64,000 nucleotides of DNA from Neorhizobium vignae (GCF_000732195.1 NZ_JNNU01000004.1:1-64000), one strand, 5' to 3'; counted from the stretch's first letter, positions 40,667 to 51,361 are shown. Notes: generated by a model not told the origin, from the letters alone. Translations and numbers: made by a program.

Positions 40667-41661
40667 ACCAGAGCCTGAAGCGCATTCAGAAGACGGAGAA
40701 ATTCTCGGCCGACACGCTGAAGCTCGATGCGGAGGCCGAGATCGAGCGCATCTGCGGCTGGCTGCGCGAGACGGTGCTGAAGGACCTGCGCAAGCGCGGC
40801 GCGGTGCTGGGCTTGTCCGGCGGCATCGATTCCAGCGTGACCGCGGCTCTCTGCGCCCGCGCGCTCGGTCCGGGCAAGGTGACAGGCATCTTCATGCCGG
40901 AACATGATTCCGATCCGGACAGCCTGAAGCTCGGCCGGGCGCTGGCGGATGCGGTCGGCGTCGAGACCGTTCTCGAAGACATCGGGCCGGCGCTTGCCGC
41001 GGCCGGCTGCTATACCCGCCGCGACGGCTTCATCCGCCAGATCGTTCCTGAATTCGGCGGAGGCTGGGGCTGCAAGGTGGTGCTGGAAAATGCGCTGACC
41101 GGCCGTGGTTACAACATTTCCTGGCTGGTGGTCGCCAATCCGGCCGGCGAGCAGAGCCGCCATCGTATGCCGCTTGAGGTCTATCTCGGCATGATCGCGG
41201 CCGCCAACATGAAACAGCGCACCCGCAAGCAGATCGAATATTACCACGCCGACCGGCTGAACTTTGCCGTCGCCGGCACGCCGAACCGGCTCGAATACGA
41301 CCAGGGCTTCTTCGTCAAGAACGGCGATGGCGCCGCGGACTTCAAGCCGATCGCGCATCTCTACAAGAGCCAGGTCTACCAGCTCGCGGAAGCGCTCGGC
41401 GTGCCCGCCGATATCCGCCGGCGCCCCCCGACGACGGACACATGGTCGCTGCCGCAGGGCCAGGACGAATACTATTTCTCCCTCCCCTATGACCGGATGG
41501 ATCTCTGCCTCTACGGTCTCGACAACGGGATAACGCGGGAGGAGGTCGGCGACGCCGCCGGGCTGACGCCGGACGAGGTGGACGCCGTCTGGCGCAATAT
41601 CGCTTCGAAGCGCAAGGTGGCGGAATATCTGCATGCCGAACCGGTGACGATGCTCGGCTGA
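40663..41661 (+). CDS. NAD-synthase-like ammonia-dependent amidase/ligase
   Basis: The 332-residue protein has the N-type ATP pyrophosphatase fold of NadE without the N-terminal nitrilase domain. The PP-loop is VLGLSGGIDSSVTAALCARA, with GTPNRLEYDQGFFVKNGDG, KPIAHLYKSQVYQLAEALGV and PTTDTWSLPQGQDEYY as NadE-type motifs. It could make NAD from deamido-NAD and ammonia. Its overlap with an acyl ligase gene and its ACP partner suggest instead that it may form an amide in a dedicated pathway. Rhizobia usually also carry a glutamine-dependent NadE elsewhere; that cannot be checked here. Confidence 0.85.
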   Translation: MNQSLKRIQKTEKFSADTLKLDAEAEIERICGWLRETVLKDLRKRGAVLGLSGGIDSSVTAALCARALGPGKVTGIFMPEHDSDPDSLKLGRALADAVGVETVLEDIGPALAAAGCYTRRDGFIRQIVPEFGGGWGCKVVLENALTGRGYNISWLVVANPAGEQSRHRMPLEVYLGMIAAANMKQRTRKQIEYYHADRLNFAVAGTPNRLEYDQGFFVKNGDGAADFKPIAHLYKSQVYQLAEALGVPADIRRRPPTTDTWSLPQGQDEYYFSLPYDRMDLCLYGLDNGITREEVGDAAGLTPDEVDAVWRNIASKRKVAEYLHAEPVTMLG

Positions 41662-41667
41662 GAGGCC

Positions 41668-42783
41668 TCAGTCGAACCGGTCGCCGATCAGGCGCGTCCA
41701 GCTTTCTCCGGCAAGGCCGCTGATCAGCGCCTGGCCGGACCTGATCGGCTCCAGCAGGCTCTTGTCGCTCGCCTGCGCAACAAAGAACGAGCGGCCGTAA
41801 AATATCGTCTTGCGGTTCATCAGCGTCGGGATCAGCCATGGATGCGCGGCGCCGCGGATGCCTGAACATCCCAATTCGTAAGCGTGGGCAAACATATCGT
41901 CGACAAGGTCGGCGGTCGCATTCGGCACCGACAGCGCCTGCAGCAGCCAGCCGATCTCGCCAGGACCGGCGAAATAGACGTAGGCCGCAACCGGTCGCCC
42001 GTCGGGAGCAAAGCCGACGCGCCATTCGGGATAACCCAAATTCCGCTTGTTTTCCGCCTGACCTAGAAACCATGACAACGAGCCGTCGTCCCAGCGCGGG
42101 CGAAGCGGGTAATTCGAGGCAAGCGCTGTGAGCGCCTTACCGAACTCCTCGCTTGTGACGTCGCGGAACGTGATCTTCGAGGCACTGCGTTCGGCCGGCC
42201 GAAGGGGCGTCATACGGACCATAGCCGAGCCACGGTCGGCGATCCGGCCAAAGGGACGCAGGAGGGCCGCGGGACGTAACCGCCTGGCCAGGACCTCGAC
42301 CGCTGCGGAAGCCGGACGCAGGATGCGCAGCCAGTTCATGCTGTAGCCGGGATCAAGCGAATTGCCGGCCTTCTGCCACATGCCGAGCGCCGTGGAATTG
42401 GCGGTCTCTGTCAGCGAGATATCTTGCGGGCCGGCAAGGAAGGACCGCAGCAGGCGTGCGCCGGCAAGTGGATTTTCCTTCGGGTTCTGGACCATCATCG
42501 AGCCGGCGAAGGCAGCGCGGAGCGGCCGGCCATCGAGTTCCAGCCGCGACGGAAAGACGCCGATGAAACCGGAAACCCTCCCATCAGCCTTCGCAAAGAC
42601 CTTGGACCGGATATCCGGCTCAGCCCAGGGATGATCGAAAAAGGCTTCTTCCAGATAGGCGATCAATGAGGGCGACGGCGCATTCGATTTGCGGAACGTC
42701 TCCTGGAAAAGCTGCGCTACAGCCCCGATATCATCGCGCTCGAAATCGCGGATCGTGCCCGCTTCCGTCTTTCCGGTCATCAC
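41668..42783 (-). CDS. GNAT-type acyltransferase associated with the ACP cassette
   Basis: The 371-residue protein starts with a GNAT domain (IRDFERDDIGAVAQLFQETF, GRPLRAAFAGSMMVQNPKE, RLLRSFLAGPQDISLTETAN) and has a second half with similar strand order (PEWRVGFAPDGRPVAAYVYF, LVDDMFAHAYELGCSGIRGA). It resembles two-domain FemX/GNAT enzymes that use an acyl carrier or acyl-CoA donor. It is convergent with the NAD-synthase-like gene with 6 bp between stops. The compact arrangement suggests the four genes cooperate, perhaps with this enzyme transferring the ACP-bound acyl group. Confidence 0.75.
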   Translation of the reverse strand: MMTGKTEAGTIRDFERDDIGAVAQLFQETFRKSNAPSPSLIAYLEEAFFDHPWAEPDIRSKVFAKADGRVSGFIGVFPSRLELDGRPLRAAFAGSMMVQNPKENPLAGARLLRSFLAGPQDISLTETANSTALGMWQKAGNSLDPGYSMNWLRILRPASAAVEVLARRLRPAALLRPFGRIADRGSAMVRMTPLRPAERSASKITFRDVTSEEFGKALTALASNYPLRPRWDDGSLSWFLGQAENKRNLGYPEWRVGFAPDGRPVAAYVYFAGPGEIGWLLQALSVPNATADLVDDMFAHAYELGCSGIRGAAHPWLIPTLMNRKTIFYGRSFFVAQASDKSLLEPIRSGQALISGLAGESWTRLIGDRFD

Positions 42784-42878
42784 CGTCCCCTTGTCGCGAG
42801 GACCTTTGCATGAGGAGAATTAAATAAACGAAAAGAGGCCCCGCAACGCGGAGCCTCCGGTATCTGGGGGCGGAACGG

Positions 42879-43271
42879 TTACATCCAGTAGGGCGGAACG
42901 CCGTAATAATCGTAGATCGTCCGGCCTTTGTCGTTGTACCAGGTATCGTCGTTCAGATCGCGGTAGCGCGGGGCGCCGGTGATCTGGTCCTTGGTCAGGT
43001 CGATACGGTAGCCGTCGAGCTCTTCGTCGTAGCGAAGCTTTTCCCAAGGGAGCGGGTAATAGTCGTCGCCGATGCCGAGAAAGCCACCGAAGCTCAGTAC
43101 CGCATATCCGACGCGGCCGCCGCGCTTTTCGAGAAGCACGCGGGCGATAGAGCCGATATGCTTGCCGTCGGCGCCATAGACCTTGGTCCCTTCAACCTTG
43201 TCGCTGGCGATCAGCGACGGAGTGTCCTTAACATAGGGGTCCTGTCCGGCTCGTGGTTCGTGATGCAACAT
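42879..43271 (-). CDS. PRC-barrel domain protein
   Basis: The 130-residue protein has a PRC-barrel at about residues 15-85: LIASDKVEGTKVYGADGKHI, GSIARVLLEKRGGRVGYAVL and FLGIGDDYYPLPWEKLRYDE. The C-terminal tail is rich in Tyr and Asp (DDTWYNDKGRTIYDYYGVPP). PRC-barrel proteins of this size are abundant in rhizobia and are often induced by stress or in the general stress response; the molecular role is unclear. The start at 43271 is fixed by a perfect AAAGGAGG element 7 nt upstream. Confidence 0.88.
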   Translation of the reverse strand: MLHHEPRAGQDPYVKDTPSLIASDKVEGTKVYGADGKHIGSIARVLLEKRGGRVGYAVLSFGGFLGIGDDYYPLPWEKLRYDEELDGYRIDLTKDQITGAPRYRDLNDDTWYNDKGRTIYDYYGVPPYWM

Positions 43272-43546
43272 TGTGCGCCTCCTTTGTGATTCCTCATGCA
43301 TTTTGTTACCCTTGGAAAACGTCCGACCCTTTGGGATGTTCCGCTCTTGGTCCAAATACACCCGGATATCGCTCCCAAGCCCTCATTGACGTTTACGTCA
43401 AAGTTAGATAGCTGTTTAAATCTGTGCCGATGGCTTGATGCTGCCGCGGCATGGCATAAGCTGTTGTTCGCGGGAGGGTGGAGGACCTGGCCCGCACGCG
43501 CCGGGAAAGCGTGGCACAACAAGAAAAACGATGGAGGAGGTCCAGC

Positions 43547-45244
43547 ATGAACGAAGTCACCGCACGTACCGGTGCCAATCCACCGAAGATCTGGCTCGCC
43601 TCCTATCCGCCGACGGTGCCAGCCGAGATCCCACCGCTGCAGCATCAGTCGCTCGGAGACCTCTTCGAGGACAGCTGCGCTCGCTATGCGGACCGCCCCG
43701 CCTTTTCGAGCATGGGCAAGTCGCTGACATTCCGTCAGCTCGAAGGGGAAAGCCGCAAGATCGGCGCCTGGCTGCAGGCCCAGGGTCTTGTGAAGGGCGA
43801 TCGGGTGGCGGTGATGCTGCCGAACATTCTCCAGAACCCGGTGATCGTCTACGGCATCCTTCGCGTCGGCATGGTGGTCGTCAACGTCAACCCGCTCTAC
43901 ACCCCGCGCGAACTGGCCTACCAGCTCAAGGATGCCGGCGCCAAGACGATTTTCGTTCTCGAAAATTTTGCCCATACCGTGCAGCAGGCTTTGCCCCAGA
44001 CGGAGATTAAGCAGGTCGTGGTCGCCACGATGGGCGACATGCTGGGCCTGAAGGGCCATATCGTCAATCTGGTCGTGCGCAAGGTGAAGAAGCTGGTGCC
44101 GGAATGGTCGCTGCCATCGGCAAGGAGCTTCAAGGAGGTGATTGCGGAAGGCGCCAGGCAAACGATGAATCCGGTCGAAGTCTCGCCTCGCGATATCGCC
44201 TTCCTGCAATATACCGGCGGCACGACCGGCGTTTCCAAGGGCGCGATCCTCACCCATGCCAACCTGCTCGCCAACAAGGAACAGATGGGCCTGTGGCTGG
44301 AAACCGCCTTCCTCAACAAACCGCGCCCGGAGCAGATCCAGTTCGTCTGCGCCCTGCCGCTCTATCATATCTTTGCGCTGACGGTGAATTCGCTGATGGG
44401 GGTTGCGACCGGCAGCCACAATATCCTGATCGCCAATCCGCGCGACATTCCCGCCTTCGTCAAGGAACTGCAGAAGTACAAGATCCACGTCTTCCCCGGG
44501 CTCAACACGCTGTTCAATGCGCTGATGAACAATCCGGACTTCCAGAAGCTGGATTTCTCCTCGATGATCCTCGTTTTCGGCGGCGGCATGTCGGTGCAGC
44601 GACCGGTCGCCGAACGCTGGCTGAAGATGACCCACTGCCAGATTACCGAGGGTTACGGCCTGTCGGAAACCTCGCCGGTCGCCACCGCCAACCGGCTCGA
44701 CGCCACCGAATTCAGCGGCATGATCGGGCTTCCCATCTCGTCCACGGAAATCTCGATCCGTAACGACGACGGGTCCGAAGTGGAACTCGGCGATGTCGGC
44801 GAGATCTGCATTCGTGGCCCGCAGGTGATGGCCGGCTACTGGAACCGACCGGACGAAACCGCCAAGGTGATGACGACAGACGGTTTTTTCCGGACCGGCG
44901 ACATGGGCTATATGGACCGCCAGGGTTACACGAAGATCGTCGACCGCAAGAAGGACATGATCCTCGTCTCCGGCTTCAACGTCTATCCGAACGAGGTCGA
45001 GGAAGTCGTGGCGACCCATCCCGGCGTGCTGGAATGCGCGGCGATCGGCGTGCCTGATGAACATTCCGGCGAGGCCGTGAAGCTCTTCGTGGTCAAGAAG
45101 GATCCGAACCTGACGGAAGCGGACCTCAAGGCCCATTGCGTGGCCAGCCTGACCGGCTACAAGCGCCCGCGCTTCATCGAATTCCGCACCGAACTGCCGA
45201 AATCCAATGTCGGCAAGATCCTGCGGCGCGAGTTGCGTGGCTAA
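43547..45244 (+). CDS. fadD: Long-chain fatty acid-CoA ligase
   Basis: The 565-residue enzyme activates fatty acids to acyl-CoA for beta-oxidation or lipid synthesis at the inner membrane. Motifs: LQYTGGTTGVSKGAILTHAN (P-loop), TEGYGLSETSPVATAN (A5), FFRTGDMGYMDRQGYTKIVD (A7), RKKDMILVSGFNVYPNEVEE (the FACS signature), and the catalytic Lys in LPKSNVGKILRREL. A GGAGGAGG ribosome-binding site precedes the ATG at 43547; the open frame upstream is not needed. It appears monocistronic. Confidence 0.93.
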   Translation: MNEVTARTGANPPKIWLASYPPTVPAEIPPLQHQSLGDLFEDSCARYADRPAFSSMGKSLTFRQLEGESRKIGAWLQAQGLVKGDRVAVMLPNILQNPVIVYGILRVGMVVVNVNPLYTPRELAYQLKDAGAKTIFVLENFAHTVQQALPQTEIKQVVVATMGDMLGLKGHIVNLVVRKVKKLVPEWSLPSARSFKEVIAEGARQTMNPVEVSPRDIAFLQYTGGTTGVSKGAILTHANLLANKEQMGLWLETAFLNKPRPEQIQFVCALPLYHIFALTVNSLMGVATGSHNILIANPRDIPAFVKELQKYKIHVFPGLNTLFNALMNNPDFQKLDFSSMILVFGGGMSVQRPVAERWLKMTHCQITEGYGLSETSPVATANRLDATEFSGMIGLPISSTEISIRNDDGSEVELGDVGEICIRGPQVMAGYWNRPDETAKVMTTDGFFRTGDMGYMDRQGYTKIVDRKKDMILVSGFNVYPNEVEEVVATHPGVLECAAIGVPDEHSGEAVKLFVVKKDPNLTEADLKAHCVASLTGYKRPRFIEFRTELPKSNVGKILRRELRG

Positions 45245-45379
45245 CCTACCGTTGCACCGCTGCGACAGACGATCACCAAGCGTCGGTCGCGGAGGCAAAT
45301 TTCCTGGGTTAGCGGTGGACGATCCTGCAATCCTTGATTAGCCCTCACAAGGGGCTGGGCAAAGCATGTTGGAGTTCGC

Positions 45380-46624
45380 TTGGAAAGCCGCACCGGATTT
45401 TCGTTTCGTGTGATTGCCGTCTTCACGGTACTGAGCGCCCTTGCAGGCTGTGCAGGGCGTCCCGAAGGCGTGCTCATTCCAACCCAGACGCAGGCGGCCG
45501 GAACCTCGAAGATCGATGTGCTGGTGGCGACCACGCGACGCTCGACCGAAACGCCCGGTGTGCTGTTTTCTGGCGAGCGCGGCAAGGAACCTGTCGTCAC
45601 CGAGATTGCCATCTCCATTCCGCCGGACAAGGCTCGCGAGATCGGGCAAGTGCAGTGGCCATCGAAGCTGCCGGCCAATCCGGCCAAGGAATTTACGACG
45701 GTCTCGGTCACGCCCCTGAAGCCGCAGGCCGCGCAGTCGTGGCTCAAGGGCCACCTCGGCAAGAGCCGACGCGTGTTCGTCTTCGTTCACGGCTTCAACA
45801 ACCGCTACGAGGACGCGGTCTATCGCTTTGCCCAGATCGTCCACGACTCGAACGCGGATGTGGCCCCGGTCCTGTTCACCTGGCCGTCTCGCGGCAGCGT
45901 CTTTGCCTACAATTACGACAAGGAAAGCACAAACTATTCCCGCGACGCGCTGGAGGAGATGCTGCGCCGGCTGGCGAAGGAGCCGAATGTCGGGGAAATC
46001 ACCGTCATGGCCCATTCGATGGGATCGTGGCTGACCGTCGAGGCGCTGCGCCAGATGGCAATTCGCGACGGCCGCGTGGCACCGAAGATCCAGAACGTCA
46101 TTCTCGCCTCGCCGGACCTCGATGTCGACGTATTCGGCCAGCAGCTTGCCGAGATCGGCGAGAAACGGCCCCATTTCACACTGTTCGTATCCCGCGACGA
46201 CCGGGCACTCAGTCTGTCCAGACGGATTTCCGGCAATATCGACCGGCTCGGCCAGGTGGATCCGACCGTCGAGCCCTATCGCAGCGAATTCGAAAAGGCC
46301 GGTATCGTCGTGCTCGACCTCACCGCGCTGAAGACCGGGGACCGCCTGAACCACGGCAAGTTCGCCGAAAGCCCGGAAGTGGTGAAGCTGATCGGCAACC
46401 GGCTGATCGCCGGCCAGACGGTCACCGACTCCGACGTGGGGCTCGGCGACCGGCTCGGCGCCGTGGCCTTGGGTGCTGCCCAGACCGTCGGCGGTGCTGC
46501 AAGCGTGGCCGTCAGCACGCCGATTGCGATCTTCGATCCCGCGACGCGACGCACCTACAACGACCAGGTCGACCGGCTCGGCAATGCCGTCGGCAATACG
46601 GTGACGACGGCCGTCGGGCAATAA
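45380..46624 (+). CDS. Alpha/beta-hydrolase lipoprotein (DUF900 family)
   Basis: The 414-residue protein starts at a TTG with GGAG 6 nt upstream. Residues 1-24 form a lipoprotein signal (VIAVFTVLSALAGC, lipidated Cys about 24). The body is a DUF900-type esterase: DVLVATTRRSTETPGVLFSG, VFVFVHGFNNRYEDAVYRF with the oxyanion region, the nucleophile Ser in VMAHSMGSWLTVEAL, LASPDLDVDVF, and the His in DRLNHGKFAESPEVV. The substrate is unknown. The protein would be anchored in the periplasm or outer membrane. It ends 88 bp before pgi. Confidence 0.85.
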   Translation: MESRTGFSFRVIAVFTVLSALAGCAGRPEGVLIPTQTQAAGTSKIDVLVATTRRSTETPGVLFSGERGKEPVVTEIAISIPPDKAREIGQVQWPSKLPANPAKEFTTVSVTPLKPQAAQSWLKGHLGKSRRVFVFVHGFNNRYEDAVYRFAQIVHDSNADVAPVLFTWPSRGSVFAYNYDKESTNYSRDALEEMLRRLAKEPNVGEITVMAHSMGSWLTVEALRQMAIRDGRVAPKIQNVILASPDLDVDVFGQQLAEIGEKRPHFTLFVSRDDRALSLSRRISGNIDRLGQVDPTVEPYRSEFEKAGIVVLDLTALKTGDRLNHGKFAESPEVVKLIGNRLIAGQTVTDSDVGLGDRLGAVALGAAQTVGGAASVAVSTPIAIFDPATRRTYNDQVDRLGNAVGNTVTTAVGQ

Positions 46625-46712
46625 ACACGCCATCGCTTTCGACCGTGCTTGATTTGACATGGAAACGGAATAGGTTCCCGATCATCCCATTCCGAGTGCC
46701 GAGGAATCAGCC

Positions 46713-48338
46713 ATGCAGGCCATCGTCCAAGACCTTAAGTCCACCGTCGCAAAAGCCAATGCCACGGATATTCGCGCCGCCTTCGCAGCCGATTCCGGCC
46801 GCTTCGCGAAGTTCAGCGCCACTTTCGACGACCTGCTGATGGACTATTCCAAGACGGCCGTGAACGACGAGATCATGGTGCTGCTCGAAAAGCTGGCGGA
46901 GGCCGGCGGCGTCGCCAGGAAGCGTGAGGAGATGTTCTCGGGCGTCGCGATCAACTTCACCGAAGGCCGCGCCGTTCTGCACACGGCGCTGCGCAACCGT
47001 GCCAACACGCCGGTCATGGTCGACGGCAAGGATGTGATGCCGGATGTGAACGGCGTGCTCGCCGCCATGGGCAAGTTCGCGGACGGCATCCGATCCGGCA
47101 CACTGAAGGGCGCGACCGGCAAGAAGATCACCGATATCGTCAATATCGGCATCGGGGGATCCGACCTCGGCCCGGTCATGGTCACCCTAGCGCTCGCGCC
47201 CTTCCATGACGGCCCGCGGGCGCATTTCGTCTCCAATGTCGACGGCGCCCATATCGCCGACACGCTGAAGCTGCTCGATGCGGAAACGACGCTGTTCATC
47301 GTCGCCTCCAAGACCTTCACGACCATCGAGACGATGACCAATGCCGCCTCAGCGCGCGCCTTCATCGCCGACAAGCTCGGGGAAGCGGCCGTCGGACACC
47401 ATTTCTGCGCCGTTTCCACCGCGCTCGACAAGGTCGCGGCCTTCGGCATCGAGAGCGACCGCATCTTTGGCTTCTGGGACTGGGTCGGCGGACGCTATTC
47501 GATCTGGTCGGCAATCGGCCTGCCTTTGATGATCGCCGTCGGCCCGGAGAATTTCGGCAAGTTCCTGGATGGCGCGCATGCAATGGACACCCATTTCCGC
47601 ACCGCGCCGGTGCGCCAGAACCTGCCGATGCTGCTCGGCCTGATCGGCTTCTACCACCGTAACGTTCTCGGTTATCCGTCGCGCGCCATCCTGCCCTATG
47701 ACCAGCGGCTGCTGCGCTTCCCGGCCTATCTGCAGCAGCTCGACATGGAATCGAACGGCAAGGGCGTGACGATCGACGGCACGCCGGTCGAGGGCAATTC
47801 CGGCCCGGTCGTCTGGGGCGAACCCGGCACCAACGGCCAGCACGCCTTCTATCAGCTCATCCACCAGGGCACGACCGTCATCCCGGCCGAGTTCATGATC
47901 GCTGCCAACAGTTTCGAGCCGCATCTGCGCCACCAGCACGAGTTGCTGATCGCCAATTGCCTGGCACAGTCGGAAGCGCTGATGAAGGGCCGCACCGTGG
48001 CGGAAGCCAAGGCGCAGCTGACCTCTAAGGGAATGGACGACAAACAGGCCGATTTCATCGCGCCGCACCGCGTCTTCACCGGGAACCGTCCGTCGATCAC
48101 CTTCGTCTACGACAAGCTGACGCCATTCGCCCTCGGCCGGCTGATCGCGCTCTACGAACACCGCGTATTCGTCGAAGGGGTGCTGTTCCGCATCAATTCT
48201 TTCGACCAGTGGGGCGTCGAGCTCGGCAAGGAACTGGCGACTGGCCTGCTGCCCGTGGTGGAAGGCAAGGAAAGCGCCGGCAGCCACGACGCCTCGACAC
48301 AAGGGCTGGTGAAGGCATTGCTCGCCGCCCGGAAATGA
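46713..48338 (+). CDS. pgi: Glucose-6-phosphate isomerase
   Basis: The 541-residue enzyme interconverts glucose 6-phosphate and fructose 6-phosphate. Signatures: [20 protein letters not shown], the phosphate-binding [17 protein letters not shown], the catalytic Glu/His region [20 protein letters not shown], and [20 protein letters not shown], which is the second PGI signature. A GAGGAA element lies upstream of the ATG. In rhizobia Pgi feeds the Entner-Doudoroff and pentose phosphate routes; the neighbouring fructokinase supplies fructose 6-phosphate. Confidence 0.96.
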   Translation: MQAIVQDLKSTVAKANATDIRAAFAADSGRFAKFSATFDDLLMDYSKTAVNDEIMVLLEKLAEAGGVARKREEMFSGVAINFTEGRAVLHTALRNRANTPVMVDGKDVMPDVNGVLAAMGKFADGIRSGTLKGATGKKITDIVNIGIGGSDLGPVMVTLALAPFHDGPRAHFVSNVDGAHIADTLKLLDAETTLFIVASKTFTTIETMTNAASARAFIADKLGEAAVGHHFCAVSTALDKVAAFGIESDRIFGFWDWVGGRYSIWSAIGLPLMIAVGPENFGKFLDGAHAMDTHFRTAPVRQNLPMLLGLIGFYHRNVLGYPSRAILPYDQRLLRFPAYLQQLDMESNGKGVTIDGTPVEGNSGPVVWGEPGTNGQHAFYQLIHQGTTVIPAEFMIAANSFEPHLRHQHELLIANCLAQSEALMKGRTVAEAKAQLTSKGMDDKQADFIAPHRVFTGNRPSITFVYDKLTPFALGRLIALYEHRVFVEGVLFRINSFDQWGVELGKELATGLLPVVEGKESAGSHDASTQGLVKALLAARK

Positions 48339-48397
48339 CGTTTCGGCCCTCCCTCAGGGGGCCGAACTATTTCCCTTTGAAGACCGAGGATAGGACC

Positions 48398-49324
48398 TCA
48401 GAGACCGATCTCATGCGCAAACGGCGGGTTGGCGCCCGCCCGCGACACCGTGACGGCAGCGGCCTTTGCACCGAGTGCGAGAGCCTTGCTCACGGCATCC
48501 TCGGTCAAGCCCGCGACCTTTTCCTTGGTCAGCAGGCCTTGCATCTTCAGCGAGGCCAGAATGCCCGCGTCGAACGTATCGCCGGCGCCGACGGTGTCGA
48601 CCACCGTGACGCGCTCGCTCGGCACGGATACCTTGAAGTTTTTGGTATAGCCGGTGGCGCCATCCGCACCACGGGTGAGGACCACCAGCTTTGCACCCCG
48701 ATCCAGCCAATGCGCTGCCAGCGTATCGTGGTCGCCCTGCATGCCGAACCAGTCGAGGTCCTCATCGGAGAACTTGATGATGTCGGACATGGCGGCCATC
48801 CGGCGGACGCGGTCCATGTGTTTCGGCTTGTCCTTGATGAAGCCGGGGCGGATGTTCGGATCGAAGGAGATCACCCGCTTGCGGTATTCGCGGGCCATCA
48901 GCGCCTCGTAGGTTGCGCCACAGGGTTCGGGGATCAGGCTGATCGCGCCGAAATGCATGGCCTCGCAGTCATCGCCGAGCACCGGCAGGTCGGCCTCGGT
49001 GATCATCCGGCCGGCGGTGCCTTCGTCGTAGAAGGCATAGGTGGCCTGGCCGTTGACTAGTTTCACGAAGGCGATGGTCGTCGGGCGGGACGAAACGGCC
49101 GCAAGGCGGTAGTCCACGCCGCTCTTTGCCAGCGTGTCCCGCAGGACGTCACCCATCAGATCATCAGAAATGCCGGTGAAAAACGCGGTCGGCTGACCAA
49201 GCCGGCCAAGCGCGATTGCGGTGTTGAAGATCGCGCCGCCGGCGTATGGCGCAAAGCCTTTTTCACCGAGCGTAGTGTCACGCGGAAGCATATCGATCAG
49301 GGCTTCGCCGCAGCACAAAATCAT
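48398..49324 (-). CDS. Fructokinase, PfkB family
   Basis: The 308-residue kinase has the ribokinase/PfkB fold: ILCCGEALIDMLPRDTTLGE, the first signature region PYAGGAIFNTAIALGRLGQP, FDPNIRPGFI, and the C-terminal signature VDTVGAGDTFDAGILASL with the catalytic Asp. Sequence style fits fructokinase. The ATG at 49324 has GGAGG upstream; a longer frame exists but is unlikely. It is convergent with pgi, and together they bring fructose into central metabolism. Confidence 0.9.
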   Translation of the reverse strand: MILCCGEALIDMLPRDTTLGEKGFAPYAGGAIFNTAIALGRLGQPTAFFTGISDDLMGDVLRDTLAKSGVDYRLAAVSSRPTTIAFVKLVNGQATYAFYDEGTAGRMITEADLPVLGDDCEAMHFGAISLIPEPCGATYEALMAREYRKRVISFDPNIRPGFIKDKPKHMDRVRRMAAMSDIIKFSDEDLDWFGMQGDHDTLAAHWLDRGAKLVVLTRGADGATGYTKNFKVSVPSERVTVVDTVGAGDTFDAGILASLKMQGLLTKEKVAGLTEDAVSKALALGAKAAAVTVSRAGANPPFAHEIGL

Positions 49325-49401
49325 AAAAATCCTCCCGCGCACTTTCTCAGCAGTTTTTCAATCGATTAAGCGAGCTTTTGCCAAAAGGCCAGAGCAAAAA
49401 A

Positions 49402-50097
49402 TCAGAGTGCGATTTCGCTAACACCGCCATGGCGTCCCGACCAGGCCAGCGGCGCATCAAGAAAGGCCTCGACTTCCGACAGAGTGTTTTCATCGAAAAG
49501 CTTGCCGTCCCTGGCTGCCGCCAGAACGTTACGCCAGGTGGCAATGTGATGAAGCTTCACCTGGCCGTTCGAGAAACGCTCATAGGCTTCCGGGAAGATA
49601 TCATAGAAGAAGAGCGCGATGCCGTGATCGACAGTAGCGCCGGCTGCCCGGATCGCATCGATGAACTTGAACATGCTGCCGCCGGCAGTCGTCAGGTCCT
49701 CGATGACCAGCACGCGCGCGCCTTCCGGCAGATGGCCCTCTATCTGCGCGTTACGCCCATGGCCTTTCGGCGCTTTGCGGACGTAGATCATCGGCAGGCC
49801 CAAACGTTCGGCGAGGAAAGCCGCGAAGGGGATACCTGCGGTCTCGCCGCCGGCAACGCAGTCGAACTTCTCGAAACCGGCGTCGCGCATGACGGTCGCG
49901 GCCGCGAAATCCATGATCGCCGAGCGGATGCGCGGATAGGAAATCAGCTTGCGGCAGTCGATATAGACCGGGCTCATCAGGCCGGAGGCGAATTTGTAGG
50001 GCTTGTCGGCGCTGAAGTGGACCGCTCCGATCTCCCAGAGCATCTTCGCCATCAGTTCGGCCATTACGCCGCGGTCCGGAAATGTGGTTTGAATCAT
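49402..50097 (-). CDS. pyrE: Orotate phosphoribosyltransferase
   Basis: The 231-residue enzyme makes OMP from orotate and PRPP in pyrimidine synthesis. The PRPP-binding motif is [40 protein letters not shown] and [14 protein letters not shown] are typical N-terminal segments. It lies 1.4 kb from pyrC on the same strand, separated by a GGDEF gene. The start [15 protein letters not shown] matches rhizobial proteins of this length. Confidence 0.95.
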   Translation of the reverse strand: MIQTTFPDRGVMAELMAKMLWEIGAVHFSADKPYKFASGLMSPVYIDCRKLISYPRIRSAIMDFAAATVMRDAGFEKFDCVAGGETAGIPFAAFLAERLGLPMIYVRKAPKGHGRNAQIEGHLPEGARVLVIEDLTTAGGSMFKFIDAIRAAGATVDHGIALFFYDIFPEAYERFSNGQVKLHHIATWRNVLAAARDGKLFDENTLSEVEAFLDAPLAWSGRHGGVSEIAL

Positions 50098-50182
50098 GCG
50101 CCCGCTCCTTTTGTCAAAACCACGCGCCGCAATAGCAGCATGCGGCGGAGTATGCCAGACGATGCGAAAAATAAGGAGGGAG

Positions 50183-51361
50183 TCAGGCGGTGGTACGCGT
50201 CTCGTTCAAGTCCACCGGGCGAAGATAGCCTGAGACATGCACGCGGTCGCGACCGGCCCGCTTTGCTTCGTAGAGCGCGTTGTCGGCCAGGCTAAGCACG
50301 GTCTCGAAAGGCTGGCCGGTCGGGGCACCGACCGCGACGCCGGCGCTGACCGTGCACTTAAGCACCGCGTCGCCGACGATGATCTCGCGAGCGGCGAAGC
50401 GGCGGGAGATGTCGTTGGCGATCCGTTCGGCCCGTCCGGGAAGGGCGTTGACGAGGATCATCACGAACTCCTCGCCGCCGAGCCGAGCCACGGTGTAGCG
50501 GGTTTTGGTGCCGCTTCTGAGATCCTCGGCAAACAGCCTCAGCACTTCGTCGCCGGCGGCATGGCCGTGCTGGTCGTTGATGGCCTTGAACCGATCGATA
50601 TCGAAAACGACGACGGCGGTCGACGGACCGAGAGTGCGATGGCCATACTGCTCGAAGAGGGCGCGGCGGTTGAGAAGCCCCGTCAGCGCATCGGTAATCG
50701 CCTCGTGGCGATGGTGGGCCGCCATGCGCCACTGATGCAGCGCCAGCGACAGTGCGCCTATGCCGGTCATGCCGGCGATGCAGACAGCGATATTGAGGTT
50801 TTCGGCCCAGTTGTCCGGCGCGTGGCCCAGAACCCATTGCTGTCCGTCGATCAGGACGGCAGCACATAGGGCGAAAGATGCCGCGGTGGCGGTGTAGAGC
50901 ACCGCTATTCCGATGAGCGGTCCCGGCGCCTCGCGGCGTGCGCGCCAATATTGCCTGGCGGTCTCGAGGAGCAGCCCGGCGGTGGCAAGGTTCATGACGA
51001 TGAACCCGAGGCCGTCGAGGCCGGCAATCATCAACGGCACGCCGAAAGTCACGGAAGCGGCGGTAATGGCGCCAGCCATTATCCAGGGCCGCGTCCCGCT
51101 GCGGAACTGCACGGATGCCGCATAGATCGTGCCGAACCCCGCCATCAGGAACGTATAGGCGATCGAGGCACCCACGACGTCGGCCTCGACAGTATAGGAA
51201 CTATAGGCGAAAATCCCTGAAACCGTGAGACAGAGCGCGATGACGAGGGTAAGAAGGAAGGAATCCGTGCGGCGTGAATACCATGTGCCGAACAGCGTCA
51301 CCATCAGGCACGCCGCCGAGACGCCCAGCGCGAGCAGAAGAGAATGGTAGTCGAGCATCAT
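50183..51361 (-). CDS. Membrane-bound diguanylate cyclase (GGDEF)
   Basis: The 392-residue protein makes cyclic di-GMP. Residues 1-200 contain six or seven membrane helices. The GGDEF domain starts near [20 protein letters not shown] and has the catalytic GGEEF in [20 protein letters not shown], preceded by [20 protein letters not shown] for metal and GTP binding. No RxxD inhibitory site is evident in the expected place before GGEEF. The start at the first of two ATGs (51361) is tentative. It sits between pyrC and pyrE without obvious link to them. Confidence 0.9.
   Translation of the reverse strand: MMLDYHSLLLALGVSAACLMVTLFGTWYSRRTDSFLLTLVIALCLTVSGIFAYSSYTVEADVVGASIAYTFLMAGFGTIYAASVQFRSGTRPWIMAGAITAASVTFGVPLMIAGLDGLGFIVMNLATAGLLLETARQYWRARREAPGPLIGIAVLYTATAASFALCAAVLIDGQQWVLGHAPDNWAENLNIAVCIAGMTGIGALSLALHQWRMAAHHRHEAITDALTGLLNRRALFEQYGHRTLGPSTAVVVFDIDRFKAINDQHGHAAGDEVLRLFAEDLRSGTKTRYTVARLGGEEFVMILVNALPGRAERIANDISRRFAAREIIVGDAVLKCTVSAGVAVGAPTGQPFETVLSLADNALYEAKRAGRDRVHVSGYLRPVDLNETRTTA

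Noticed and set aside
43211..45298. Long minus-strand frame opposite fadD
   Set aside because: Antisense shadow of a gene with all ANL motifs; no motif of its own.
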